From contig NC_037596.1 in assembly GCF_003073045.1 (NCBI RefSeq), positions 9,562,553-9,626,552 of the forward strand: DNA of 64,000 nucleotides, given 5' to 3'. Shown here piece by piece: positions 35,092-47,060 of this stretch. The translations under genes and the position numbers were made by a program. The notes under the pieces are model-generated. The model worked only from the letters and a program-made list of their open reading frames with translations. It was not told the origin of the DNA and searched no databases. Position 1 is the stretch's first letter. Each line of letters starts with the position of its first letter. The DNA comes from Pomacea canaliculata. Lineage: Eukaryota > Mollusca > Gastropoda > Architaenioglossa > Ampullariidae.

Positions 35092-38000
35092 ATGGCCTTT
35101 TTGAGGATGAGAAAACTCAGCTACCTACTGTTGCTGACAGCGATCTGTTTGAGTGCAACCTCTGTCTACATCGCCTTGTACAGAACTGTACGGGTAGGTA
35201 TAACTGTACTGCCGCCTCTATGAATGAAGAAAATGTACATGAATGTTTGTATGTAGGTACACGTGCATGCATGTTTTAATGTAAGTTTGAGCATGGTGAA
35301 AAGCTGTCTCCTGAAGAAAAAAGTGCACGTGAGTTTTCTTCCTCTGACCACAGTGACGTTGACCACCTTGCAAAGACAGCCTTCCACAAGGTGTTGTGGC
35401 AGGTCACATGACCAAACCAGATCAGCTTACGTCATGTGACTGTTACAAGTAGAGGTTCATGATGTCTTATGATGTGCCAGGCGTGCTTTGTACAAAGTCA
35501 GTAGTTTCATGTTCTATGTACGAGATCCGGAGCAGCTTTCTCACCAACTCGTTCTGGAATACCTAGAATGTCCTTTCCCTGTCGGCAAGCAGGTCCTCTC
35601 TTTATATCCGTAAAGGAGGATTGGTACTACGAGGAATTTGTACAGTGCTTTGCAGTAAACATGGTTGTAACTGTGCCAGACCCTGTACAGTCTACTCATT
35701 TCTGCTGTTGCTGTCTTGATGTTGATATCTGTCGTGGAACAGCCGTCTTCAGAAACCACAAGTACTTAAAGCTGTTCACCTCTCCAAGCTGTACTCCGCT
35801 TATGTAGATCTTTGCTTTGCCATCACCAATGGCCATCACTTTACACTTGTCAGTGCCACGCCAGTGACACTGTGTTTTCTATGGTCGGTCGCAACAAGAC
35901 GAGTGTGTTTATATTTCTTGTTGACTAAGCTGTCCGTGCTTCTCGTCTAACGAATCCACTGCATCCCGGATTACAGTTTGTTCGCGAAGGAGTCCGTAAA
36001 CATTGTAGCTTTTTTAAATCGACAGAAAGCTGTGAGGCCATTGTAAAGAAACAGAATTTTTCTCGGACATGATTTAGAACGCTAGTGTCTATTATTTAAG
36101 CCCAACTTACTATCTGACTTGCTTTTTCTTGTAAGTTTCTTGTTGTTTACGATGAAGAATTTACACTTTTTCAAGGAATCCTCAACTTTTAAACAGACGA
36201 CAGAAACATTTCAATGGAAACAATACAAAATGAAAGAAGTAGACTGCATGAAGGTGTTTGCTGGTGACCAGGAGGAGTTGGCTCGCTCGGTACAAGTCCA
36301 CAAAGACCTGCCTGCTCTTCCCACTGAGAAGGACATAACCAGGCTGGCCAACAACTGCCAGGCTCTTCAGCAAGAGTATGGATTCATAATGAGCTTTCTG
36401 ACAGAGGAGGAAAGAAACTTTCCTATTGCCTACAGCATCCTCGTATTTAAAGATGCTCACCAGGTATGGATAAGCACACTAACCGAACACGTCAGAGTAC
36501 GTGAGTGCGTGTGTGATTAAACATTTCTAGGTGAACATGGTGGTGGTGGTGATTTTCTTATACTGACTTTTAATGACTTCACTCTTTAATCACTCGGTAT
36601 CTTAAAATGCTACATCGGTTGAGTAATTTACACCTTCTCCTATGTGAGATGATTTTCATGTAAGGTATCGAATGCAGTTTTGTTTCTTCGTGCCTGCTTG
36701 TTGACATCACAAAAGCTAAACCTCCATCTTATATTGTTAGCAGCTGGCTTACCTGTTAATATCACATTGTAAAATTACCATGGCTTTCTTCGATTATTAT
36801 ATTTTTGTATGCTGGAAGGTAACTCAGTTGTTACAAGCCATATATCGGCCTCAGAACGTCTACTGTATCCATGTCGACCAAAAGGCGGACCAGTCCTACC
36901 GTGACACAATGGCAGCCATAGCTGACTGCTTCCATAATGTCTTTCTCGCCTCACGAAGTGTGGACGTTCAGTGGGGGACCTTCACTGTGCTGGAACCGGA
37001 ACTGATCTGCATGAAAGACCTGTGGCCCTTCAAGAAATGGAAATATTTCATCAACCTGACGGGCCAGGAGTTTCCGCTGAGAACCAACTTTGAGCTTGTT
37101 CGTATTTTAACGGCGTACAACGGGGCCAACGGTGTAGACGGCACTGTGGAAAGGTGAGTCGCCCAGAAAGTCAAAAATACGATTTGTGGGTATGTTAGCT
37201 ATCCTAGATGAACGGACGGGCGGACAGGCACACACAAATGAATGACTGATGCATAAACGGATGAAGATGCCTGAAGTTTTCAAAGGAAAAGATTGCATTA
37301 TGAAAAATCACCAACATCATCACCACCACCAGCACCACCACTAGCACCTCTTGTACCACTTTTTCAATACATAAAGTGACATTTATCGGATACTTTGGGT
37401 GCAGATGATTGGAGTCAATGTAATTTACTCACGATTGTGCATAGTGCGTACGCTAACCGCTGGGCATCAGCAGCTCCGCCCCCGCACGGCATCGTCCCGA
37501 CCATGGGGTCAGTGCACATCGCTGTCAACAGGGACTTCGTGGACTACGTTCTCCACAGTCCAGTAGCTCAGGACTTTCTCAACTGGACTCAGCTTGTTGC
37601 TATTCCTGATGAGACGTTTTTCTCAACCCTCAACCACAACCCACAGCTTGGCATCAGAGGTTCTTATAAAGGTGGGCACGCAGCAAAAAAATAAAATTGT
37701 TTCTGCTAACCCACTTTTAATCTATAAACAACTTTTACTATTCTATCAATATTTCTGTTGCTATAGTGATATTTTAAGAAGCACTCCTCGTTCCTTTGTC
37801 TTTCTCTTTTCCAGGCCCACGTGAAAGGGATCACGTTTTCAAGCCGTACCTCACTCGATTCAAAAACTGGGGAGCTTGCCCCTTTGATTATCCTTGCGCT
37901 GGTGGACTGCGCGTGCGCCAGGTGTGCATCTTGTCAACAGGTGATCTCCCTTTGCTGGACAAGCGCCCAGAGATGTTTGCCAACAAGTTCTACCAGGACT

Positions 38001-38197
38001 ACAGTCGTGTGGCACTGGAGTGTCTACATGAACGACTGTACAACCACACGAGGGATGAGTTCTTAGGCATGATGGGGTTTGATACAAGTTATTATAGCAA
38101 TTTAGCTTTCATACAAAATACGGTGACTGCCGAGGAGGCTACGCAGATATTAGATACTCAGTCAACATTTAAATCAGCGGTTAGTGCTCCTAACTGA
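35092..38197 (+). CDS. GCNT-like: GT14 beta-1,6-N-acetylglucosaminyltransferase, copy 6
   Basis: The reference copy: exons 35092-35193, 36197-36463, 36819-37153, 37445-37671, 37815-38197 give 437 aa with all borders GT-AG. Residues 1-34 start MAFLRMRKLSYLLLLTAICL, so the first ATG is in frame, unlike copies 2-5. Motifs: DCMKVFAGD (first disulfide Cys), EERNFPIAYSILVF, CIHVDQK, ADCF, CMKDLW, IPDET with the likely catalytic Glu at about residue 291, PCAGGLRVRQVCILSTGDL, FANKF and ECLHERL. This follows the cysteine order of mammalian C2GnT1. Intron 1 carries a minus-strand LINE fragment. The tail is EEATQILDTQSTFKSAVSAPN. A candidate AATAAA lies at 38481-38486. Substrate (core 1 O-glycan, core 3 or I antigen) cannot be told from sequence. 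Confidence 0.92.
35340..35900 (-). mobile_element. LINE reverse transcriptase fragment (RTE-like), intron 1 of copy 6
   Basis: Minus-strand pieces read KVMAIGDGKAKI, then VNSFKYL, then DGCSTTDINIKTATAEMSRL, then PILLYGYKERTCL. This is the FKYLG...DG...ATA-MSRL...ILLYGCETWTL order seen after the catalytic domain of RTE-like retrotransposons. A later piece, IWFGHVTCHNTLWKAV, matches the usual GHV-RH carboxyl end. Frames shift between pieces, so it is a dead 5'-truncated copy inserted antisense to the gene. Confidence 0.65.
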
Positions 38198-40158
38198 CTG
38201 TTAGCTTAAGATTTAGAGTTACAGTGTCAAAGGACAGGAATGTATGACAACTTGGAATTTTATGACCTCACATTAGTATGATAGAGAGATCACATGTAAT
38301 TAGAAATGATAGAGAGATCACATTACGGATCTGTCTCGATATCAAGTAAGACAAACACTAGCTGGCAGACAGACAGTGAAGAGACGGAAAGACAGAAGGA
38401 AGAGCAGGTGACTTTAAAGTTCAGGTTAGTTGCTGTTTCACGTTGATCATGGTAGTTATCTCTAATGTAGTCTACTGTTGAATAAATTTCTGGATTTTTT
38501 TTTCTGAACTTATAGCAGCCTTGTGAAGATGATGAGTTTGAAAGATTGGAATGCCCCTCCTTCTCTCATCGCTCGCCTCCTCCATAATTTCATCTCCTCC
38601 TAACAAAAGCATTTTGCGACGAAGGGGTCAAGAGAAAACACCCTGGTGACCTCGGATACCCGAGAATGGCCGAGATACTTGTTAGTAAATAAAGGTCTTG
38701 TTCCTGCCAAGATTAGATAACCTGTACAGCTTATGTACGTCGGAGAATGGACTGATTGTCATGTACAGAACCTGTTCACAATCGCCCAAACTAACGATGA
38801 GCCTTGTCAGGTGCATCATCTATCCATGATCCTCCTCCCCACCACACAAGGGACGAATGAATGAAGACGCTCTTTCATGAAAGTCGATGGACCGGAAAAA
38901 ACAATTTGGCTAATGGGAGAGTGGTTACTACTGTCGACACTTACAGAAAACAATGAAAGTAGCATTATTGAAGTCTTTGAAAACCTGTGGACAAGGTTCT
39001 GATAGCTGGAAGACTAGAAAATAAAAAGTCACCATAGCCCAATCGGCAAAGTACTAAATATTATGGTCATAATGATATAAACTTGTGATTTCTTCTCTCT
39101 CTCTGTTTCTTTATTTGTGTGATTGTGAGGGGTGGAAGAGGGGTGAATAACCCTCCGCCTGCCCTGTGGGTTCCAGCCCAGAGCTTGTCTTGTTAAATAG
39201 TCGGCCGGCTGTCGCAGGGTGTCACCCATCCAGCCCCACCTCCTCTTCTTGATTTCTTCGCTAGTAAGTTGTTAGTTGGTTCTCTCCCAGCGTGATGTGA
39301 GCATGATGTGAGTCAAGTGAATTATTTTTTAACTTTCAGTTCTCATTCAAACTTAACAAGGAAACCATTTCATGTTTTGTTTTTTTTTTGCTACTAATCA
39401 GTAGTAAGACAACAACTTTTTTTTATTTATCCCTTTGAGTAATCCTGATAAAACCACAATATGTCTCACATAAATACTTCAAACATACACGTGCACGCGA
39501 GCGCACCACACACACGTGTACACAAATTTACAGAATACAGTGTACACGCACAAAATCAGATCTACCTCAATCATAGTTTTATGCAGAGAGAAAGCAGGTG
39601 TGCATTCACATAGGTACATACTTGGCAAACATCTTTTTAAAAGATATATGACCTCGCACATACATGCACACGTACACACGTGTGCGTAAAGAAACGTAGA
39701 CATATAAGGCCACCTTCAATGTTGCTGATATATCATTTCTCAAAGTAATGAAAGTGTATTGGATATCTCCAAATATTAATTAATTATTCAGTCGTTTCTC
39801 CTGTATCACCGTTGCTTATTTCTGTCAATGACCGAATGGTGATAATCAAATAGTCATGCAATGGAGGTCAAACAAGTTGGCACCCATCGCTCTGCAACTC
39901 TCAGATTCACCTCTTCCTGAAAGGGCACTGTGGCCAAAAACTTATGATTAAAGTTTCACAACTCAAGGCTAGTGTTTCTTTTCAATTTTGGACGGTGTAT
40001 AACTCTTTTGTAGTGTATAGAGCTACGGAATGTAAACGGGCGCTCTTGGAATAAAAGAAATAATACACATAAATTTTATTAGTTATTTACATCGCAGTTT
40101 CTCCATACTACATTGCGATATTTTCCCTAGAAATAGAGAAAAGGTGTTATCTCTAAAC
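38198..40158. other. Convergent spacer between copies 6 and 7
   Basis: Both flanking genes end here. 38218-38550 repeats the 3' flank of copy 5. The remainder is unique: a CT-rich run near 39090, CA/GT-rich sequence at 39480-39690 and a minus-strand AATAAA (TTTATT at 40075-40080) that probably ends copy 7. No gene seen. A TAGCCCAATCGGCAAAGTAC string at about 39036 hints at a tRNA-like SINE A box but lacks a clear B box. Confidence 0.5.
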
Positions 40159-42658
40159 TTAAGAACTAATTTCAGTCAAATTTCTTGTCAGATTCATTTT
40201 CTCATTAGCCTCCTCCGCAGTCACCGTATTTTTCACGTAAGACAGATTTTCATAATAACTTGTATTAAACTCCATCATCCCTAAGAACTCGTCCCTCGTG
40301 TGGTTGTACAGTCGTTCGTGTAAACACTCCAGTGCCACGCGACTGTAGTCCTGGTAGAACTTGTTGGCAAACATCTCTGGGCGCTTGTCTAGTAAAGGGA
40401 GATCACCTGTTGATAAGATGCACACCAAGCGCACTCGCTTGCCTCCCTTGCAAGGATAATCAAACGGATAACCTCCCCAGTTTTTGAAGCGAGTTAGAAA
40501 TGGTTTGACTTTGGGATCCGTTTCAGGTGGGCCTGGAATGAAATGTTAACAAGCAAGCTGTAGTAATATCAGAGGCGGACTATTTGTCATTACCACAACA
40601 GAACACAAAGAATAATTAAAGTCAAGGCAACGACGGCATCAACAGTTCTCACCACAGCTTGGTAAGCTTTAAAAGCTTTTTAAAGCTTTAAAACAGTTAA
40701 CTTATGCTAGTATTAGTCAGAACAGCATTATAATTTCTGCTGCGCGTTCTGTCCAGAACAGTTAAAGGGACATAATTCTTCAGCCCTTTATTATCTTTTA
40801 TTCTTCTTCACGCTGCTTAACTCCCCTGCACTCTCATTTAGCGCATGTATGTACAGGTCAGTGTAACTAAGACACTATCTCACCTTTATAAGAACCTCTG
40901 ATGCCAAGATGAGGGTTGTGGTTGAGAGAGGAAAAGAACGTTTCATCGGGTACATCTACACGTCGAGTCCAGTTGAGAAAGTCTTGAGCGACTGGACTGT
41001 GGAGAACGTAGTCCACGAAGTCCCTGTTGACAACGATGTGCACTGACCCCTTCACTGGGGCGATGCCGTGAGGAGGAGAGCCTGCTGATGCCCAGCGTCC
41101 TTTGTTAGCCCTAGCAACAGGACAGGAACACCACTCATCTCAACGGGTGTAGAAAAAGTATAAGTATAAGCTATATAAGTTTAAGTATATTATTTGTGAG
41201 ATAATACATTAGCTCGTTCGAGTATTCCAAAAACAGACCTTTTCACAGTTCCTTCCAAATCGTTGGCCCCGTTGTATGCCGTTAAAATACGAACAAGCTC
41301 AAAGTTGGTTCTCAGTGGAAACTCCTGCCCCGTCAGGTTGATGAAATATTTCCATTTCTTGAAGGGCCACAGGTCTTTCATGCAGATCAGTTCTGGTTCC
41401 AGCACAGTGAACCTCCCCCACCGAACATCAACACTTCGTGAGGTGAGAAAGACATTATCGAAGCAGTCAGCTATGGCTGCCATTGTGTCACGGTAGGACG
41501 GATCCGCCTTTTGGTCGACATGGATACAGTAGACGTTCTGAGGCCGATATATGGCTTGTAAGAGTGTCACCACCTATTGGGCAGGTGAAAAAGTTGATAA
41601 GAAGACAACATCAGAAACTTGAGAAGCGATGCTATGAGATGCTCAGAAAAGAGCGATTTGACGTTTAAATAATTTAATAATCGAGCTAAAGATAAGGGAA
41701 AATAAGTAAAGCACAAGGCTTAGTTGCGTTGGTAAAGACTGTTGGACATTCTGCAAAACAATTAAATTATCCGAGGTTACTGTTGCAAAAGGCCATGTGC
41801 TGCAACAAAAGAGGATTACACAATTTGGCAACTTAGTTTACATGTCGGTCTTCTGGGTGAAGGCTGGATGTAAAACTCTCTTTCTCTTTCTTTTCGCTTT
41901 TGATCATTACTTTCACCTGAGTGGAGGCGCGCAAATATATGTGAAAAAATATGTTGGTCATGCTTGATGTCCTCTGCTTTTGATATTGTAGACCACTACA
42001 CTCTTTTCCATTGGATTCACACTACCTTGGGCCTCTCTGGCACCGTCTTAGGTTGGTTCCACTCCTACCTGTGTCATCGCACTCAGTTCATTAGTGTCCA
42101 GGGCTTCACATCAGAACTGCTGCTGGGCTTTGAAAAGAGCCTCAGAGCTCAGTCCTCGGGTCTCTACTGTTTACTGCATCTGTCCAGCCACTTGGCTCTG
42201 TGATCCGTCAGTTAGGTTTTCACTATCACATGTACTCCTGCCTTATCTCCTGGCATCTGGCCCAGCTCCACAGCCTGTTTACCAATACTCACTAAACCCT
42301 CGACTCTGTCAAACACTGGATGTTTGCGAACAAATTAAAACTCAGTGGGGAGAAAACTGAAATCTTCAAGACAGCCTCTGCACATACCTCCGTCTCCATC
42401 ACTCACTTTCTTGATTAGCCATCACTTACTCCCAGTCTGTTAGAAATGTCGGATTTCTTTTCGACACATCATTGTCCTTCGACAATCCTGTCAATTCAGT
42501 TTGCAAATCTATCTTTCTCGAACTTCGAAAGATATGCCTATTGTGACATCTTCTGTCTGTTCCCTCCACACATCACACGGCCTCCTTCCCCACTGCCCTG
42601 GTCTCTTGTGAAGCGTATCAAGCTAGCAAAGGTTTCGTAAATTCACTATGCTAATAAT

Positions 42659-42701
<43 letters not shown>

Positions 42702-44525
42702 TCAATAATAATTGCCGACCTCACAGTTTTGTAAGAAACTGAGCAGGATCTTTTACCTGGTAGGCATCCTTAAAGACAAGGATGCTGTAGGCAAGGGGGA
42801 AGTTTTCCTCCTCCTCCGTTAGAGAGCTCATGATGAACCCGTACTCCTGCTGAAAGGTGCTGCAATTCTTAGCAAGCTTGCCGATGTCTTCTACTGTCGG
42901 AGGGGCAGGTAATGTTCCTTCAGAATGAGTGAATTCTTCTGCATTTCCAGTGAGTAGTTTGGCGCAGTCTACTTCTTTTACTTTGTGTGGTTTCCAGAGA
43001 AACGTCTTTTCTTTTAAATCCTGTTTCAAAATAGTTCAGAATAAAATTCAACCATGTATCTGCTTCAAATGGCGTGTCATAGAAATACATTTTTTTTAAA
43101 GAGGAGTACGCTACTCTTTCACCGACAATCAGTATAAGTGAGATTACAATGTTTGATATCGTTGACGCATTATTATTACTCTTTGTGCAGAAATGTATTC
43201 AATATAAATCGTCGTATCTCTGTAATCTTTGTGGCAAATACCACACAAACACACTCATATATGTGTGTATATATATTTCTAAGAGCATTTAAACTCAGCT
43301 AACCAAAGTCAAGTCTTCCCGAGTCGTCGAAGGCGGGTAAAACAAAGAACTGCCAATGAACGTCCACCTGTTGTTATCCGCGGATCCATCTGCACCAACA
43401 AAACATTCACCTGTGTAAAGAAGAATTCTAAAGAGGGCCGACACGTTCATCTGCCTTTGAAAGCTTCTATGAGACAATCTCCACAAGTGAACCTCCGAAG
43501 TAAACTGCCTGAGGGCAGCAACACCTCCACCTACACCTCCAACATCACTGCCACAGTAATATAATGGACAGTACTGCTAGTATAACATAAACTAACATAA
43601 CATAAAGTGCAGTAACATAAAGTGCAGTAGTGTTAGTATTACATACAGGACAATATAGTAACAGGAAGGTTAGTAGTGTTAGCAAAGGACCTCTAAAGTA
43701 GTAGAAGGACCTGTAGGGTAGAAGAAGGACCACTAGGATCGCCGGCATGTGTGTGCTCCCCACCTACCTTGCTCGCGTCCTTTCCCGCAACGAGCCACAC
43801 ATTCGGCTTTTATTATTATGGGTAATAAAAAAATTCAGGGTGTGAAGAAGGCAGCAGACCCATCAGTAACTAAATGTCCATTGCCTTGTCAGTGAGGTGG
43901 TCTCAGCTTTAGTCTGGGAGGAATTGAGGAGGGGAAACAGCGGAAGGCGCATGAGATCAACACCCTGATAGCAATACTGGGTGGGGCCATGGACATGAGT
44001 GTGATGATGTTGGTATTGTGCAATCTTTGCTGTCCTTTCCTGTCGTGCTACCTCCAGAAGGAAGAGATTATTTATAGTTGCCCCTTATCGAGCAACTGGG
44101 GTATGTTTGGAGTTCAATCGCGACTGCTTATTAAAAGCACTTTTACGTGTGAATTATGTGGTTAAGTGGTGTACAGATAACATTACACAAGTGTTCGTGA
44201 CATAAATTAGGTGCTTGAATAGAGGTATCGGGTACGATCCCATTGGACAGAAAGGAGTGGAGCTAAGCAGTAAAAGTATTCCCAGTCCGTGTAAAGTCAC
44301 CTTCCTAACTCTCAGGGTTCACCCAGCTTTGGTGAGACACGTTGGTTGAATGGAACACCGACTGCCGTCCCTCCCCAAATGAAATGTTGTTTGAAGCGTA
44401 CCTTCAGCATGCTGCACGCGCATGTCCGCCGACCTGTACAGACAGACGTACACCACGAGCCCTGCAGTACACAGCAGCAGCAGCAGCAGCAGGCGCAAGG
44501 GTTTGCTGGCTCTCACAAAGGCCAT
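40159..44525 (-). CDS. GCNT-like: GT14 beta-1,6-N-acetylglucosaminyltransferase, copy 7 (inverted)
   Basis: Minus-strand gene of the same plan: exon 1 about 44525-44418, exon 2 43020-42757, exon 3 41573-41239, exon 4 41110-40884, exon 5 40532-40159; about 435 aa. Exon 1 reads MAFVRASKPLRLLLLLLLC, a signal anchor whose leucine run is a CTG repeat. Its donor is uncertain: GTGCAG keeps phase 0, while a better-looking GTACGC 16 bp further on would give phase 1. Exon 2 is diverged (88 codons, SEGTLPAPPTVEDIGKLAKN). Exons 3 and 4 are nearly identical to the + copies, with CIHVDQK, CMKDLW and VPDET. Exon 5 has RVRLVCILSTGDL, FANKF and a unique tail with two NLT sequons. The exon 3 donor is GTCTGT, weaker than the GTGAGT of the other six. 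A minus-strand AATAAA lies at 40080-40075. Confidence 0.85.
41940..42640 (+). mobile_element. LINE reverse transcriptase fragment (CR1/L2-like), intron 2 of copy 7
   Basis: Reads SSAFDIVDHYTLFHWIHTTL, then LSGTVLGWFHSYLCHRTQFI, the region around and after the AFDTVDH motif of CR1/L2-type reverse transcriptase. Downstream pieces in other frames read WMFANKLKLSGEKTEI and a LGFLFDTSLSFDNP-like stretch. Several frameshifts show it is dead. It lies antisense to copy 7 and is followed by an ATC microsatellite at 42660-42702. Confidence 0.7.
42660..42702 (+). repeat. (ATC)n microsatellite
   Basis: About 14 perfect triplets directly after the LINE fragment; may be grown from the element's own 3' repeat. 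Confidence 0.9.
44472..44492 (-). repeat. (CTG)7 coding for leucines in the copy 7 signal anchor
   Basis: Seven perfect CAG units on the + strand, read as CTG on the coding strand, supply seven leucines of the membrane anchor. The other copies encode this region with mixed codons. Confidence 0.85.
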
Positions 44526-45968
44526 CAGCTTGCCCTGCACTCCTCGTCCTCCACGTGCCTGCAAGTGCGAGGGTTGCGTCCATCAAGACATCATCATACT
44601 ACTGCCATACCACAATAGTAACCACAGTAAACAATAGGCAAGTGAGTCAGGCTGCCACTGACGCCTCCAGACAGAAGTGGAAAGTCGTGAAATAAAATGG
44701 TTTATAGAGAAACGGGAGGACGACCAAAAAGGACGAAATGTGTCGTATGAAGATAATATTTAGAAATAATTCAAAGTAGTTTTAGGAAAGAAACCGACAT
44801 TTACTTACGACATAAAATCAGTAAAATAGCAGAAATAGTCAATGAATTTTGTTCTCTATCAATTTTTTATTCTTAAATATCAGGCTCCACTGAAATCTCA
44901 GAGTCAGCATCGATGAGCAAAGCTTCCTTTGCACTGGCATAAATTTCATATATTCTTTCTAACTGTCTACATCTGTTATATTGTTACACATTTATCTGTA
45001 CTGTACATTCTTTCCATGAAAACTCTAGGTTACAGAAAACCCACCAGTTGCAACTTCTCCTCCATATCTACATTAAAGGCACACATATAATTGCTTTCAC
45101 AGCACATTTTTATTTTTCAGTGATGAAGAACCTGACAACCCTCAGTAACGACTATTGAGAAACATTAAAAAATACCTGGAAGACTTTATTAAGATTTAGA
45201 TCATTAACAATTATTTCATAACCTTCTATCAAAAGCAAAATTATGATGTTCAGTTTAGTCTGTATAAGTATTTTTGGGATTTTTTAAAAATTCTAATTTA
45301 ATGAAAAACACGGATATTTCCCTGTCATAATTGCCTACACTTGTTTCTCTCATTGTTCGTCATTACTAAGACTACATAAGCTTTAGGAGAGAAAATACTT
45401 CCTGTCTGCAAGCCTCTGCACCTTTACAGTTTATCAACAAATAATAGAATATTTCTTTTACAAAAACATAATTGTTGACCACAGGAGAAATCTTCATGCA
45501 TTTGAATGTTATAATGACAGTTGTGCCATTTACTGTTATCCTGTACCACGCTACCGCTTTTCAAATACAGAAGAGCCTTTAAAACATTGTCATCCTTCGC
45601 AAATAAGCTTTTGTGATTTGTTTTGAGTTTTTATTAGAAATTTGAGAGGCTGTTTTGTACAAAATTCAGCACAAGAAGACCCTGAAAAAATATATAAAAA
45701 CAACTGATATTTGAATGGAATGGAGTGAGGGGGAGGACTATGGGGAAGACACTGAGACATAACAAGTAATCAAGAAGTTGAAGCCTACAGTTATCACAAT
45801 ACAACCCTTTTGAATTGTATACTTTCCCCATCCCGCATTCAGATTGTTGAAAAGGTTTCACTTTTCAACACATCTGTGTAACTGCTGGATAGGATTGTCC
45901 AGTGAGCTCTTGTGTCTGCCAATCTTTGTAATGTTATGTATGGTTTCTGCAGCTGATATATATGAACA

Positions 45969-46020
45969 GGGATGGTTGGTTGTTTAAGTTTTACCGGGCC
46001 AGCAACTAATGATATATCAT
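45969..46020 (-). mobile_element. SINE tail-like fragment
   Basis: On the minus strand, CTCGTCATGATATATCATTA then GGTAAAACTTAAACAACCAA resembles the shared 3' tail of mollusc tRNA-SINEs (a GATAT...TTAG segment, then TAAAC-AACCAA). The body was not traced. Confidence 0.35.
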
Positions 46021-46969
46021 GACGAGAGAGAGAGTTACATTAAATGGAAAAGGTGAAAAACAAGGTGATACCTAGGAGATACAATAACAGCACCACCACA
46101 ACATATAAACCAATAAAACAGAAAAGACAGTATAAAAGGGTAGGTAATGTATTATAAAAGTCTGTTGTGGTCTAAAATTCACCATCATGCCAGAGGTTGC
46201 GACGGATGCCATCCGAATGGAAGGTGGGGAATATATATCGAAGAAATGGGTTAAACAAATGGGTGTTGTAGTGGCTTGATGACTGTCACAGGATGAGGGA
46301 CGACTTCCCAGGACAGTAGCACGTCTGACAGGTCAAATACAGAAAAACCCTTTCCGGCAATTGCCACATTGCTTAGTGACATCACACACAAGGCAAGGGA
46401 CGACTGCCGAGGGACACAGGAAGTGAGGGAAACAGTCACAAGGGTCTTGTCTACGTTTTATAAGGAGGTATCCAGACACGGCGGATGTAGATTAGTCCCT
46501 GGAGCGGTAGTTTATAAAGCAGTGTGCTCAGGACCCCAGGTCAGTTGTGAATAAATCACCATCCCCTCTCCCCGTCGCTGACAGCATCACACTTGTCCTG
46601 TCGGCCAACAGGTAAAACTCGAGCTTCGGTCGCCGAGTGAAGTCCTCTCCCACACAAATCGAACAGAAGGAGTTAAGTGCAGACCCGTCACTAAACCACA
46701 GCGAGAGTTATTGCTCACCTGCTCGCAGTCCCCCTCTTATCTCTTCTTTCGTCCCTCCACCGCCAGCACCATGTCACGTGACTGATACAGACTGAACAAC
46801 ATGGAGGATACTCGTATGATGTCAAACCTACCGTCAGTGGGAGAGTTGAACCGTTAATAAGACAAACCTGTGGACTCTTTGTTAATGGTTGTTTTTGAAA
46901 GTTTGTCACTCGACAACAGAAGCAAGGAGGAGAGATCAGTTTGATTTAGAGGAATATTGTATTTGGGGA

Positions 46970-47060
46970 TGCGGATAGCATGGCAGTAGAACACTGACGT
47001 TTGGAGCGCGCTGATTCGATACCCGTATGACGCAGCGCATTCCTCATGCCGACCCAGTAT
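46970..47060 (+). mobile_element. tRNA-like SINE piece
   Basis: ATGGCAGTAGAACACTGACG is followed about 30 nt later by GATTCGATACCC. These resemble A- and B-box regions of a tRNA-derived SINE, but no tail or target duplication is visible. Confidence 0.25.

Larger units (their letters stand above)
2804..38550 (+). repeat. Tandem array of six GT14 gene units
   Basis: Six direct repeat units each hold one five-exon glycosyltransferase gene plus spacer. Using the conserved CAGCACCATCT element upstream of exon 1 as the mark, units begin at about 2804, 10928, 17650, 24508, 30260 and 34991. The periods are about 8124, 6722, 6858, 5752 and 4731 bp; unit 1 is 6.8 kb once its 1315-bp LTR is subtracted. 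Spacers after copies 1-4 are homologous to one another. The 3' flank of copy 5 (about 33800-34130) matches that of copy 6 (38218-38550). So units 1-4 and units 5-6 form two subfamilies, and the identity extends through introns and spacers, as expected from unequal crossing-over. Confidence 0.9.

Noticed and set aside
39030-39060. tRNA gene or SINE A box at TAGCCCAATCGGCAAAG
   Set aside because: No matching B box or cloverleaf could be drawn within 80 nt.
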